A stretch of 64,000 bases of DNA from Fibrella forsythiae (GTDB taxonomy: Bacteria; Bacteroidota; Bacteroidia; Cytophagales; Spirosomataceae). Positions 35,893-44,673 of this stretch are shown here, piece after piece. Below the pieces are notes generated by a model. The model saw nothing but the letters and a program-made list of their open reading frames with translations, had not been told where the DNA came from and made no database searches. The stretch is from assembly GCF_017353175.1 (NCBI RefSeq), contig NZ_JAFMYW010000007.1:417338-481337 (forward strand), in the 5' to 3' direction. Both the position numbers and the translations under genes were made by a program. The number at the start of each line of letters is the position of its first letter. Positions within the stretch are counted from its first letter, which is position 1.

Positions 35893-36690
35893 ATGAAGAC
35901 GAGCTGTATGCTCTTCCTGCTGGTGTGTAGCCTGTCTGTTCGCGGGCAGGCTATCCCGTATGGAAATAATGCCGTCGCTGGTAAGTACCAACTGGTTAAT
36001 GGCGTTCGGCTATACTACGAAACCTATGGCAAGGGTAAACCGCTGTTGCTGATTCACGGCAACGGTGGCAGCATCAGTTCGTTCAGCAAGAACATCCCCT
36101 ATTTCGCCCGAAACTACCGGGTGATTGCGGTGGATAGCCGCGCTCACGGCAAATCGATAGACCCCGGCGATACGCTCTCTTTCGAGCTGATGGCCGATGA
36201 CTTTGCCGCCTTGCTGACCTCGCTCAGGATCGATTCGGCTTACGTGATCGGGTGGAGCGACGGGGGTATCAACGCCCTGTTGCTGGCCATGCAGCATCCC
36301 GAAAAAGTAAAGAAACTGGTGGCTACCGGCGCCAATCTATGGCCCGATTCGACGGCGCTCGTGCCTTCGCTCTGGAAGCAGATGCAGAAAGAATACGTCG
36401 AGAAGAAAGACAAGCCCCGCACCAGCCCGAAAGATAAAAACGACTGGAAAGTTTTCGCGCTTGACGTACTTCAACCAAACATTCCGCTTCAGGCATTACA
36501 CGCCATAAAGTCGCCATCCCTGATTATGGCCGGTGACCGTGACCTGATCGTGACAGCCCATACCGTAGCCATCGCCCAGCACCTACCTAACTCCTGGCTC
36601 TGGATCGTGCCCAACTGCGGCCACGCCACCCTGATCGACCGTGCCGACGAATTCAATAATAAGGTCAGTGAATTCTTTCGATTTAAGTAG
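35893..36690 (+). CDS. Alpha/beta hydrolase, exported
   Basis: A protein of 265 residues with an N-terminal signal peptide (MKTSCMLFLLVCSLSVRGQA). Alpha/beta-hydrolase features: LLLIHGNGGSISSF (oxyanion region), VIAVDSRAHGKS, the nucleophile elbow IGWSDGG with its serine at about 121, GDRDLIVTAH near the acid, and the catalytic histidine in CGHATLID (about 244). The usual size for a periplasmic esterase or similar enzyme. It closes the oxidoreductase run; it could remove an ester from the imported sugar, but this is inference. Confidence 0.9.
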   Translation: MKTSCMLFLLVCSLSVRGQAIPYGNNAVAGKYQLVNGVRLYYETYGKGKPLLLIHGNGGSISSFSKNIPYFARNYRVIAVDSRAHGKSIDPGDTLSFELMADDFAALLTSLRIDSAYVIGWSDGGINALLLAMQHPEKVKKLVATGANLWPDSTALVPSLWKQMQKEYVEKKDKPRTSPKDKNDWKVFALDVLQPNIPLQALHAIKSPSLIMAGDRDLIVTAHTVAIAQHLPNSWLWIVPNCGHATLIDRADEFNNKVSEFFRFK

Positions 36691-36724
36691 TTCTGGTTTT
36701 TGCAGTGATCATCCAATTTGCAGG

Positions 36725-36880
36725 CCCGAAGGGGTGATACGTCAATAGAAACAAATCGCCTTAGCAAGCACAAAGCCCCGGCAGGGGCGATATGTTTGTC
36801 TGACGGGCAATTGGTTATATCGCCCCTGCCGGGACTAAGCCGTTTTCAGAGCACCGCTATTAACATATCACCCCTTCGGG
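36725..36880. repeat. Nested double inverted repeat (156 bp), REP/MITE-like
   Basis: Outer arms at 36725-36739 and 36866-36880 are perfect 15-base reverse complements. Inner arms at 36774-36793 and 36817-36836 match over 20 bases with one mismatch. Each outer arm contains the small palindrome CCCGAAGGGG/CCCCTTCGGG and each inner arm GCCCCGGCAGGGGC-type symmetry. The layout A-B-B'-A' fills most of the 278-base gap between the hydrolase and ThuA genes. It has no coding capacity and looks like a non-autonomous dispersed palindromic element. Confidence 0.75.
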
Positions 36881-36968
36881 GTTACACAGTGGATGTTTAC
36901 CCATAATTCGGAATAATCAACTGTTCTCCAAAGCCTTACGCAAGAAATTATAAAAACCCTTCCCCACC

Positions 36969-37799
36969 ATGTACAAAGCCAGCCTGCTCACTCTGCTCTT
37001 CTGCCTATCGCTCTGGTCGAACATCCACGCCCAGTCAGATCGTGTTAACTGGAAGCGGGTGAAGGTGCTGGTGTACACGAAGAATGGCAAAGGGTACGTT
37101 CATGATAACATCCCGTTTGCGGTAGCGTGCATCCAGAAACTGGGGCAGGAACACGGCTTTAAAGTAGATACCACGGCGAAGCCCGATGCGTTTAGTGAAG
37201 CGAACCTAGGCCAGTATACGGCCCTGATCTTCGCCAGCACTAACAACGACGTGTTCGATTCGGACTCGCAGCGACTGGCACTGAGGCGGTATATCGAGTC
37301 GGGCGGTGGCTTTGTTGGTATTCATTCGGTATTAGGTACCGAGCGTAACTGGCCCTGGTTCAAACGCATGATGGGCGGCACCTTTCTATGGCATCCCCGC
37401 TTCCAGCCGTATAAGCTACGCGTACTGGCCGCGCAACATGCATCAATGACGAACGTACCTACAGTCTGGTCGAAAGCAGATGAATGCTATTTCATGAAAG
37501 AGCTATCACCCGGCCCAACGGTGGTGCTGGCCCATGACCTCACAACGCTTGGTACGGAGGAGGCCGAGAAGATCAAGACCTCAGCCGGCGCATTCAATGA
37601 ACTGTATCCTGCCGCCTGGTATTACGAGTTCGATGGCGGGCATACCTGGTGCACGGCCCTGGGTCATGATAAAAAAGATTACGCCGACCCTACTTTCGTT
37701 AACCATCTCTTTCAGGGGCTCAGGTACGTTGTTGGTCAGGTAAAAACGATCAACTATTCAAAGGCCTACGCACAAACAGCTACGGAGGCGATACGCTAA
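36969..37799 (+). CDS. Secreted ThuA domain protein
   Basis: A protein of 276 residues with a signal peptide ending at SNIHAQ (about 22). A single ThuA domain fills the rest: KVLVYTKNGKGYVHDNIPFA, FASTNNDVFDSDSQRLALRR, YIESGGGFVGIHSVLGTERN, MGGTFLWHPRFQPYKLRVLA and PAAWYYEFDGGHTWCTALGH. It is the third ThuA domain in the window and again sits beside Gfo/Idh/MocA genes. It is separated from the operon by a palindromic element. The reaction is not assigned. Its 3' end overlaps the convergent frameshifted gene by 20 bases. Confidence 0.88.
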   Translation: MYKASLLTLLFCLSLWSNIHAQSDRVNWKRVKVLVYTKNGKGYVHDNIPFAVACIQKLGQEHGFKVDTTAKPDAFSEANLGQYTALIFASTNNDVFDSDSQRLALRRYIESGGGFVGIHSVLGTERNWPWFKRMMGGTFLWHPRFQPYKLRVLAAQHASMTNVPTVWSKADECYFMKELSPGPTVVLAHDLTTLGTEEAEKIKTSAGAFNELYPAAWYYEFDGGHTWCTALGHDKKDYADPTFVNHLFQGLRYVVGQVKTINYSKAYAQTATEAIR

Positions 37800-38377
37800 C
37801 ACGGACTAGTGCTTGCCGTATAAATCGCCGGTCCTTTTCAGCTACTCGGCTGATCATTTCCTGCTGATATTTCACAGAAAATGGCTTTAGCTGTTGAAAT
37901 AAATTGGTTGTAGAGCCAGACCGGTCCATTGGCCGGATCACACGTGCATTAAAACTCACATGGCTTACTGCTGATCCAGCCAGTAAACCAGCAAGCCCGC
38001 CACCCAGGGCCGACAGCCCCATCTTCCGAACCGTTACGCCGGCACTTCGGGAAGGGCTATTTATAAATTCCTGATTAGCGACATAGGTCAGCGCAGCAGC
38101 GCCTACAATTGCGCCTATGATCCGGGCTTTCTTCTTATTTCCCGACGAATGACAACCTTGGTGAGCCAATGCAGGAGGAATGTATCGACCGCCTACAGTT
38201 ATCACTACACTGTCTACTTCTTCGAGCCCCCCGGAAATGAGAAGCCGTGTAGGTAGTCACATGTGCACGGTACATTACAACAGACGGCTGCTGCGCATAC
38301 GTACTACTTCCTACCAGATATACCAATTCGAACGAGAGACTTATCAGCCAAACTGAAAATAGACCCTGTGCAACCAT
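37780..38377 (-). pseudogene. Small secreted glycine-zipper protein, frameshifted at a G6 run
   Basis: Two overlapping minus-strand frames read as one gene. The first (ATG at 38377) has a signal peptide ending near SSTYAQQ and continues to TASHFRG. The second picks up at LEEVDSVVITVGGRYIPP and runs through KKKARIIGAIVGAAALTY and SALGGGLAGLLAGSAVSH, glycine-rich hydrophobic stretches, to the stop at 37780. The switch point is a run of six Cs at 38227-38232 (Gs on the coding strand); removing one base joins the frames into about 198 residues. The 598-base length is one more than a multiple of three, consistent with this. It may be a sequencing error, a phase-variable tract or a decayed gene. 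Function unknown. Confidence 0.6.
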
Positions 38378-38569
38378 ATTGACTCGGAAAGATGCAACGA
38401 TCCGAAATATTGTACTGTTTTTATACCTCTCCACACTATTCAGCCGGTCGGGATACTGCTGGCAACGTACCCAAACGAATAAGCTACCGATTACGTGTAA
38501 AATCTTAGAATAATCTAAGGAATCGTCGCTTTGTTGAGCCTTAATCCGTGTTTTATCGAATTTTAACCG

Positions 38570-38577
38570 TACCTTTG
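38570..38577 (+). promoter_or_regulatory. Candidate TAnnTTTG -7 box for atpA
   Basis: TACCTTTG fits the Bacteroidetes -7 consensus and lies 41 bases before the atpA ATG. No clear -33 element. It supports independent transcription of atpA-atpG from here. Confidence 0.5.
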
Positions 38578-38618
38578 CGCCCGAAAATTAATCTCTAACT
38601 AACGATTTCTCAGACTAT

Positions 38619-40193
38619 ATGGTGTCCGTAAGACCCGATGAGGTATCAGCTATCCTTCGTGCCCAGTTAGCTGGAGCGCAGACCGAGGCTGAACTCGAAG
38701 AAGTGGGTACGGTGCTACAAATCGGCGACGGTGTGGCGCGTATCTACGGTTTGTCTAAAGTACAGGCCGGTGAATTGCTCGCCTTCAACAATGGCTTGCA
38801 GGCACTCGCTCTTAACCTTGAAGAAGATAACGTCGGAGCTGTATTGCTCGGCGACTACTCGGAGGTAAAAGAAGGCGATACTGTTAAGCGCACCAGCCAA
38901 ATTGCCTATGTAAACGTAGGCGAAGGCATCCTCGGCCGCGTTGTTAACACCCTTGGCCAACCCATCGACGGTAACGGACCCATTCAGGGCGAGACCTTTG
39001 AGATGCCTCTGGAGCGTAAAGCTCCCGGCGTTATCTACCGTCAGCCGGTAACTGAACCCCTCCAGACGGGTATCAAAGCAATCGACGCCATGATCCCCAT
39101 CGGTCGTGGTCAGCGTGAATTGATCATCGGTGACCGTCAGACAGGTAAAACTGCCGTAGCCATCGATACGATCATTAACCAGCGCGAGTTCTTCGAAAAA
39201 GGGGAGCCTGTTTACTGTATCTATGTTGCCTGCGGTCAGAAAGCCTCGACGATCAAGCAGATCGAAGCTACGCTGCGCAAAGCGGGTGCCATGGAGTACA
39301 CGGTGATCGTAGCCGCTGCGGCATCAGATCCATCGCCCATGCAGTTCTTTGCTCCGTTTACAGGTGCCGCCATTGGTGAGTACTTCCGCGATACGGGTCG
39401 CCCTGCCCTGGTTGTGTATGATGACCTGTCTAAGCAAGCCGTATCGTACCGTGAGGTATCGCTGCTGCTGCGTCGCCCACCAGGACGCGAAGCCTACCCA
39501 GGTGACGTATTCTACCTGCACAGCCGTCTGCTCGAGCGGGCCGCCAAGATCAACCAGAACGACGACATCGCCCGCGAAATGAACGACCTGCCACCAAGCC
39601 TGAAAGGTAAAGTGAAAGGTGGTGGCTCACTGACGGCCCTGCCGATCATTGAAACGCAGGCGGGTGACGTATCAGCCTACATTCCAACCAACGTGATCTC
39701 GATCACCGACGGTCAGATCTTCCTGGAGTCGAACCTGTTTAACGCCGGTATCCGTCCTGCTATCAACGTAGGTATCTCGGTATCTCGCGTGGGTGGTAAC
39801 GCCCAGATCAAGTCGATGAAGAAAGTGGCAGGTACGTTGAAACTGGATCAGGCTCAGTTCCGCGAACTGGAGGCCTTCGCCAAGTTCGGTTCTGACCTTG
39901 ACGCCTCAACGAAACTGACCATCGACCGTGGCCGTCGGAACCAGGAGATGCTGAAGCAGCCCCAATACTCACCCGTTCCGGTTGAGCAGCAGGTAGCCAT
40001 CATCTACGCGTCGACCAACGGTTTGCTGGATAAAGTGCCGGTTGACAAAGTGAAAGAATTCGAGTCGGAATTCAACATGCTGCTTCAATCGCAGTATGCC
40101 GATGCATTAACCGACCTTCGGAAAGGTAACCTGAGCGATACGGCCACCACCGCCATCCGCAAAGTAGTTGCTGATTTGACAGCGAAATATTAA
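38619..40193 (+). CDS. atpA: F0F1 ATP synthase subunit alpha
   Basis: A protein of 524 residues, near-full identity to family motifs: [18 protein letters not shown] at the N-terminus, [19 protein letters not shown], the P-loop GDRQTGKT at about 170, [20 protein letters not shown] and [20 protein letters not shown]. It is the non-catalytic nucleotide-binding subunit of the F1 head on the cytoplasmic face of the membrane. Followed by atpG after a palindromic spacer. The gene upstream is an unrelated minus-strand one, so atpH and the F0 genes are not adjacent. Confidence 0.99.
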   Translation: MVSVRPDEVSAILRAQLAGAQTEAELEEVGTVLQIGDGVARIYGLSKVQAGELLAFNNGLQALALNLEEDNVGAVLLGDYSEVKEGDTVKRTSQIAYVNVGEGILGRVVNTLGQPIDGNGPIQGETFEMPLERKAPGVIYRQPVTEPLQTGIKAIDAMIPIGRGQRELIIGDRQTGKTAVAIDTIINQREFFEKGEPVYCIYVACGQKASTIKQIEATLRKAGAMEYTVIVAAAASDPSPMQFFAPFTGAAIGEYFRDTGRPALVVYDDLSKQAVSYREVSLLLRRPPGREAYPGDVFYLHSRLLERAAKINQNDDIAREMNDLPPSLKGKVKGGGSLTALPIIETQAGDVSAYIPTNVISITDGQIFLESNLFNAGIRPAINVGISVSRVGGNAQIKSMKKVAGTLKLDQAQFRELEAFAKFGSDLDASTKLTIDRGRRNQEMLKQPQYSPVPVEQQVAIIYASTNGLLDKVPVDKVKEFESEFNMLLQSQYADALTDLRKGNLSDTATTAIRKVVADLTAKY

Positions 40194-40296
40194 AATAAGT
40201 CAATAGTCGATAGTTGATAGTCGATAGTCGCGCTGCCGTAGTACGAGTCGATTTTCAGTAACGTGACTACCGATTATCGACTATCGACTTATTTTA
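40191..40296. repeat. Intergenic palindromic element filling the atpA-atpG junction
   Basis: Arms 40191-40216 and 40271-40296 pair over 26 bases with three mismatches. The left arm starts on the atpA stop codon and the right arm ends five bases before the atpG ATG. Inside are short tandem words (GATAGTC/GATAGTT repeated) from about 40203 to 40230. Likely a dispersed palindromic insertion or an mRNA-stabilising structure between the two cistrons. Confidence 0.7.
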
Positions 40297-40301
40297 CTCC
40301 C

Positions 40302-41186
40302 ATGGCCAGTTTAAAGGAAGTACGCAATCGGATTGTATCGGTAAACTCGACGCAGCAAATTACCAAAGCCATGAAAATGGTGGCGGCGGCCAAGTTGCGG
40401 CGCGCGCAGGATGCTATTACCCAGATGCGTCCATACGCCCAGAAATTGAGCGAAATGCTCGGTACTGTTTCAGCCGGTGCCGAAACCGCCGCCGATAGTC
40501 CCTACAAGCAGGTTCGGCCCGTACAGAACGTCCTGTTGATCCTTGTAACGTCTGACCGTGGCCTTTGTGGAGCGTTCAATACCAACGTGGTGAAGGCAGC
40601 CATGATCCGTATTAACGAGCAATATGCTGAGCAGGCTCGGCGGGGTACGGTACAGGTGATGGCCATCGGCAAAAAAGGAGCTGAAGCCATGCAACGTCGC
40701 GGTTTTAAAGTGAATACCAACCACGTCAATGCCTTTGGTTCACTGAGTTTCTCAACCGTTCGCGAAGCGGCTGAAGAAGCAATGGAGCAGTTCGTTAACG
40801 GCGAATTTGATGTAGTTGAGATCATCTACAACGAATTCAAAAACGTAGCGACCCAGATTATCCGCGCTGAGCAGATGTTGCCAATCGTGTCGACGCCCGC
40901 TCCGGCTGGCGTGACGACGAACGTTAACTATACGTTTGAGCCGAATGAAGACGAGATCATCACGGAACTGATTCCAAAAACGTTGAAGATTCAATTGTAC
41001 AAAGCTGTACTGGAATCGAATGCATCTGAGCACGGTGCCCGGATGACCGCTATGGATAAAGCAACAGAAAACGCTGGTGAGTTGTTGAAAGACCTTAAAC
41101 TGGTCTACAACCGGACTCGGCAGGCGGCTATTACCAAAGAAATCCTTGAAATCGTTGGTGGTGCAGAAGCACTTGCTGGCGAATAA
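40302..41186 (+). CDS. atpG: F0F1 ATP synthase subunit gamma
   Basis: A protein of 294 residues from the ATG at 40302 (MASLKEVRNRIVSVNSTQQI); an earlier in-frame start lies in the palindromic spacer and is rejected. Hallmarks: TQQITKAMKMVAAAKLRRAQ at the N-terminus, LLILVTSDRGLCGAFNTNVV, and C-terminal SEHGARMTAMDKATENAGEL with NRTRQAAITKEILEIVGGAE. It is the central rotor shaft of F1. Second gene of the atpA-atpG pair, followed by a good terminator. Confidence 0.98.
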   Translation: MASLKEVRNRIVSVNSTQQITKAMKMVAAAKLRRAQDAITQMRPYAQKLSEMLGTVSAGAETAADSPYKQVRPVQNVLLILVTSDRGLCGAFNTNVVKAAMIRINEQYAEQARRGTVQVMAIGKKGAEAMQRRGFKVNTNHVNAFGSLSFSTVREAAEEAMEQFVNGEFDVVEIIYNEFKNVATQIIRAEQMLPIVSTPAPAGVTTNVNYTFEPNEDEIITELIPKTLKIQLYKAVLESNASEHGARMTAMDKATENAGELLKDLKLVYNRTRQAAITKEILEIVGGAEALAGE

Positions 41187-41662
41187 CAGGTACACAACAC
41201 CAATATGCTTCGAATCCCATGGCGATAATGCCGTGGGATTTTTTTATGTTGTTCTGTTAATTTCCTGATTCCCAGGTACGTCCCGTGGTGAGGCTGGCAG
41301 TAGTCAATTAAAACATGAATAGCTTACAACCAATCCATCAACTATTGAATCAGATAGGAAAGGAGTCTTTAAAATAACCTTCCTTTTTCCAGATTATAGT
41401 TTGATTAGAAACGTGTGTAACTACTTAGTAAACAGCAAGCTGTTTACTACTATAAACAATTAATTTTCAGTACGTTATCTGTAATCCCTATCCCTCTGCT
41501 GGTTATTGAAATACGAACTATACACGGCTTTTTTTAGTTATACCAATGCCACACAATAGCAACATCCGGCGTACCGTTTATTGGTAGTCTACGATGAAGT
41601 TATTACCTGTGGGACCTTACCCTGCGTCGGGCAGACGACTGATTCTCTAACAACACATAACC
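41187..41662. other. Intergenic region after atpG
   Basis: 476 bases with no supported gene. It starts with the atpG terminator (41213-41247). The rest is AT-rich and shows no clear promoter box or palindrome; the promoter of the DUF4136 gene must be within it. Confidence 0.55.
41213..41247 (+). terminator. Intrinsic terminator after atpG
   Basis: Stem 41213-41223 with 41230-41240 (11 bp, one G-T), 6-base loop, then a run of seven or more Ts. 26 bases after the atpG stop. Confidence 0.88.
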
Positions 41663-42247
41663 ATGCATATCAAAGGCTTAGTAGCGGGTTTATTCGTAGC
41701 GGGTTTGCTCGCTTCCTGTGCACCGTCGATTGCCGTTAAGTACGACTACGACCCTAAAGTGAATGTACGCCAGTTCAGCACCTACCGGATTGAGGCTGAC
41801 CGGCAGCGTAACGCAGACCCTATTGTGGGTAGCAACCTGAATCAGCGCCGGATTGCCGAAGCCCTGGACCAATCGTTGCAGGGACTAGGTTATAAACCTA
41901 CCGAAGACATCGGTGCAGACCTGGTTGTTCGCTTCTTTACTGATTCGAAAGACCGTCAGCAGGTTCAGTCGACTGGTATGGGTAGCCCCTACGGTTGGGG
42001 TGGCTGGGGTATGGGTGGCTACGGCTATGGTAACCAGGTCTATTCACGCCAGTATGAAGAAAATCGGGTCGTTATCAACATCTATGATAGCCGCACCAAC
42101 AACATCGTTTGGCAGGGCTGGGCTACCGGCCAGCTGAATACGAAGAAGAACGAACGTAACCGGGATCTTGCTTTCCGCGAAACGGTCGCCAGTATCATGA
42201 AGAATTTCCCGCAGAGTGCCGGGCAGGATTATGGCGCCGCTAGATAA
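41663..42247 (+). CDS. DUF4136 domain lipoprotein
   Basis: A protein of 194 residues with a lipoprotein signal (GLLASC, Cys19). The mature part fits DUF4136: VKYDYDPKVNVRQFSTYRIE, LNQRRIAEALDQSLQGLGYK, IGADLVVRFFTDSKDRQQVQ, a Gly/Trp/Tyr-rich loop (GWGGWGMGGYGYG), then VINIYDSRTNNIVWQGWATG. Envelope-anchored protein of unknown function. Single gene with its own terminator. Confidence 0.88.
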   Translation: MHIKGLVAGLFVAGLLASCAPSIAVKYDYDPKVNVRQFSTYRIEADRQRNADPIVGSNLNQRRIAEALDQSLQGLGYKPTEDIGADLVVRFFTDSKDRQQVQSTGMGSPYGWGGWGMGGYGYGNQVYSRQYEENRVVINIYDSRTNNIVWQGWATGQLNTKKNERNRDLAFRETVASIMKNFPQSAGQDYGAAR

Positions 42248-42269
42248 ATAGCGTAACATATAGTAACCG

Positions 42270-42310
42270 ATACCCCTTGTTCTCGTCATAAGAGCAAGGG
42301 GTATTTTTTT
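42270..42310 (+). terminator. Intrinsic terminator after the DUF4136 gene
   Basis: Ten-base perfect stem ATACCCCTTG (42270-42279) with CAAGGGGTAT (42295-42304), an inner CTC/GAG extension, then a T-run to 42310. Confidence 0.85.
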
Positions 42311-42312
42311 AT

Positions 42313-42627
42313 ATGCTTAGTGCTCGGATACTGCCGCCTGCAACGGTAATGACAACTTCATCGACTAAAATAATTTACGCGTTACTGATTGGATTCGGGC
42401 TGTTTATTCTGTGTGGCGCAGCTCTGCTCTGGGTCGATAACCGGCGCATTGAACGGCACACCGATGAATTGAACGACTTACGTCTTCATTTAAATGGCCG
42501 TGATCATGATGTAGCTCAGCTCCGTCGACAACTTCGCGACTGTTGCGCAGACAGTAATCTGTTAAGTAAGCCAAAAGTAAAGATTACAGAGCCCAAAGCA
42601 ACGATCTCCGATGGGTGGGATCACTGA
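42313..42627 (+). CDS. Small single-pass membrane protein
   Basis: Up to 104 residues; a second start at 42349 (MTTSSTKII) gives 92 residues and is further from the preceding terminator. One membrane helix (about 20-42: IIYALLIGFGLFILCGAALL) followed by a charged, probably helical tail (RRIERHTDELNDLRLHLNGR). No family recognised. Its stop overlaps the convergent M23 peptidase gene by seven bases. Coding status is likely but not certain. Confidence 0.55.
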   Translation: MLSARILPPATVMTTSSTKIIYALLIGFGLFILCGAALLWVDNRRIERHTDELNDLRLHLNGRDHDVAQLRRQLRDCCADSNLLSKPKVKITEPKATISDGWDH

Positions 42628-43973
42628 GCTTTGCCTGACGAGCGTATTAACCAGCCTGTTTGCCCGTTTTCGCCGCGAACAAGCAGGAAATTTGGTAATC
42701 GGGCCAGTACCCGTATCGTTGTTCCTGCGTTCAGCGTGGTGATCACTGCCGCCTGCGGGTGGGCCTCGTCGAGCAAAGGCGTAGGTACGTTTAGGGCCTC
42801 GTGTCTAATTGCCTTGCTGATCGGCTCATAACTTCCCTGTGCCAAATAGCCTGCCAGTCCGTTCGGCAAAGCTACCCGGAGCCACTTGGCCGTTCCACCC
42901 TGAATAGTTACGAACTGCTCTCTTGACAACTCCGTTAAGATTGGGGAATCACTGTTTGGAGCCAGTCGTAGGAACCCCTTTGTGGTTAGCACCCGCACAG
43001 AGTCGCCCAATAAACTAGTTGAAGGAAACTCCTGCCGGGCCTGTCCTGGTCCCAGACGTACATAAGGCAACGGATCTACAGCGCCTTCATCGAACGAATA
43101 GATACCGAAATGAAGATGTGGACCTGTCGTTCGGGCGTTACCGGTGTTGCCAACGAAACCGACCGTGTCGCCAATACTAACCCGTTGCCCGTCAGTAACA
43201 TTGAATCGGTCGAGGTGAGCGTAGTAAAGGCGTTGTTGTCGGTCAGCGTCCGTCAGGAACACGACATTTCCCCCCAGTTCATTCACGCCCACACGCGAGA
43301 TAATGCCGTTGGCAGCCGCCAGAGCGGGGGTTCCTTTGGGCGCAAATATGTCGATACCTTCATGACGGCGTCGACCACCGTCACGGGGTACGCCGAAGTG
43401 ACTGCTAATTTGGCGACTCGTACGTCCTTTTACCGGGAAGCTCAGGACAGGATCGCGCGTGACCGTGATCGTATATCGGCCAGACCGGAGCAGTTCTGGC
43501 TGAATCCGGATCAGATGCAGTTGGGTACGTCGGGGTTCCCATACCAGTTCGGCAGTGGCATTACTATCGGCATTCGCTTTGGCAAAGGCAACCAGAGTAG
43601 TTGAGGCACCATCCAGCGCAAACACGTCGATAAAGACACGCCCTGCCTGCCGGCCCTGCACGTCCACACGGATAGTCAGCTTATCGCCCCGGCTTCCGCT
43701 GATACGGTAACCAACGGCAATTGGTTTAGTGGCCGAGAAATAGCCGCTTTCTCTGTAAGGCACGGTAATTTTAAGTGAGTCGCGGAGCGCTCTCTGAGCA
43801 ACAGTTGTCCAGTCGATACCCAATGCGGTTTGGTCGAGCTGGGCTGTTTTTAGCGACCGTTCATACTGTTCATGGGGGGTATTCGCCCGGAAAATAGCAC
43901 TGCCTGGGCCGCTACCGCTACAGGCAGCCACGCATACTGCTGCCAACGAAATTAGAATTGACGTAAGTTTCAT
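42621..43973 (-). CDS. M23 family metallopeptidase lipoprotein with SH3-like domains
   Basis: A protein of 450 residues with a lipoprotein signal (VCVAAC, Cys18). A beta-rich N-terminal part is followed by the M23 (LytM) domain at about 190-310: RRRHEGIDIFAPKGTP carries the His-x3-Asp zinc motif and GPHLHFGIYSFDEG the His-x-His motif. Two SH3-like segments follow (VLTTKGFLRLAPNSDSPILT and TLNAGTTIRVLARLPNFLLV). All metal ligands are present, so it is probably an active peptidoglycan endopeptidase in the envelope. It follows the TMEM175-type gene by nine bases. Confidence 0.92.
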   Translation of the reverse strand: MKLTSILISLAAVCVAACSGSGPGSAIFRANTPHEQYERSLKTAQLDQTALGIDWTTVAQRALRDSLKITVPYRESGYFSATKPIAVGYRISGSRGDKLTIRVDVQGRQAGRVFIDVFALDGASTTLVAFAKANADSNATAELVWEPRRTQLHLIRIQPELLRSGRYTITVTRDPVLSFPVKGRTSRQISSHFGVPRDGGRRRHEGIDIFAPKGTPALAAANGIISRVGVNELGGNVVFLTDADRQQRLYYAHLDRFNVTDGQRVSIGDTVGFVGNTGNARTTGPHLHFGIYSFDEGAVDPLPYVRLGPGQARQEFPSTSLLGDSVRVLTTKGFLRLAPNSDSPILTELSREQFVTIQGGTAKWLRVALPNGLAGYLAQGSYEPISKAIRHEALNVPTPLLDEAHPQAAVITTLNAGTTIRVLARLPNFLLVRGENGQTGWLIRSSGKAQ

Positions 43974-43982
43974 AACGTATAC

Positions 43983-44612
43983 TTAAACGACCCGTTCACG
44001 GTGATATTTCAGGCGCGACAGATAGATAACCAAAGCCAGCCCGATCACCAGACTGACATAGGGCACCAGAAATGAAATCAGCGCAGCAATGGTATAGGCT
44101 GAAATACTGATGAGTAATCCTGTTCTGACGAGGATAACCCGCACATCGGCGGCCGGCCGCTTCAGGAGCAGGTAGTCCTTGGTAGCATGTCGCCACATGA
44201 GTAACAACGTTCCGCAGATACCGGCAAACAACATCATATAAAAAAAGCTGGCAACGGCCATAGCCTCTGTGTTGATGTAATTGGCCATTAAGGAGGTGGT
44301 GAACGGAATTGAACTGACCAACAGCAAGTGCGCTCCATTATAAAACATAAATCGGGAATCGCTGCGGTGAATGACATTGTACATCCGGTGGTGATTTACC
44401 CAGATGATAAAGATCGTGGCGAAACTAAGCAGAAAGGCGATGTAGGCGGGCCATTGTTCTGCCAACGCGTGTAACAGTAACAAACTACTATACTCGCCGT
44501 CTGGATGTTCGGGGGCTTTCAGCTGAAAGGTTAATAGCGTAATATCAATTGCAAATACACCATCGCTGAATGTCTCCATTCTGAAGGTTTCATTTTCCTG
44601 AAAAGGGTTCAT
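43983..44612 (-). CDS. TMEM175 family (DUF1211) integral membrane protein, putative potassium channel
   Basis: A protein of 209 residues from the ATG at 44612; a TTG five codons earlier is possible. The N-terminus has the family hallmark RMETFSDGVFAIDITLL, whose FSDG motif lines the pore of TMEM175-type potassium channels. Six membrane helices are visible, including YIAFLLSFATIFIIWVNHHR with the conserved WVNHH after helix 3. Family assignment is strong; channel function is known for some members only. Co-directional with the M23 peptidase gene. Confidence 0.9.
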   Translation of the reverse strand: MNPFQENETFRMETFSDGVFAIDITLLTFQLKAPEHPDGEYSSLLLLHALAEQWPAYIAFLLSFATIFIIWVNHHRMYNVIHRSDSRFMFYNGAHLLLVSSIPFTTSLMANYINTEAMAVASFFYMMLFAGICGTLLLMWRHATKDYLLLKRPAADVRVILVRTGLLISISAYTIAALISFLVPYVSLVIGLALVIYLSRLKYHRERVV

Positions 44613-44673
44613 CCATCTGGTTGTCAAGTACCGCTGAGCATCAGTGGTAATTCACTAACCACCACTATCTGAA

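Noticed and set aside
40200..40235. Tandem GATAGTC words as a CRISPR-like array
   Set aside because: Units are 7-8 bases with no spacers and no cas genes; they are part of a palindrome.
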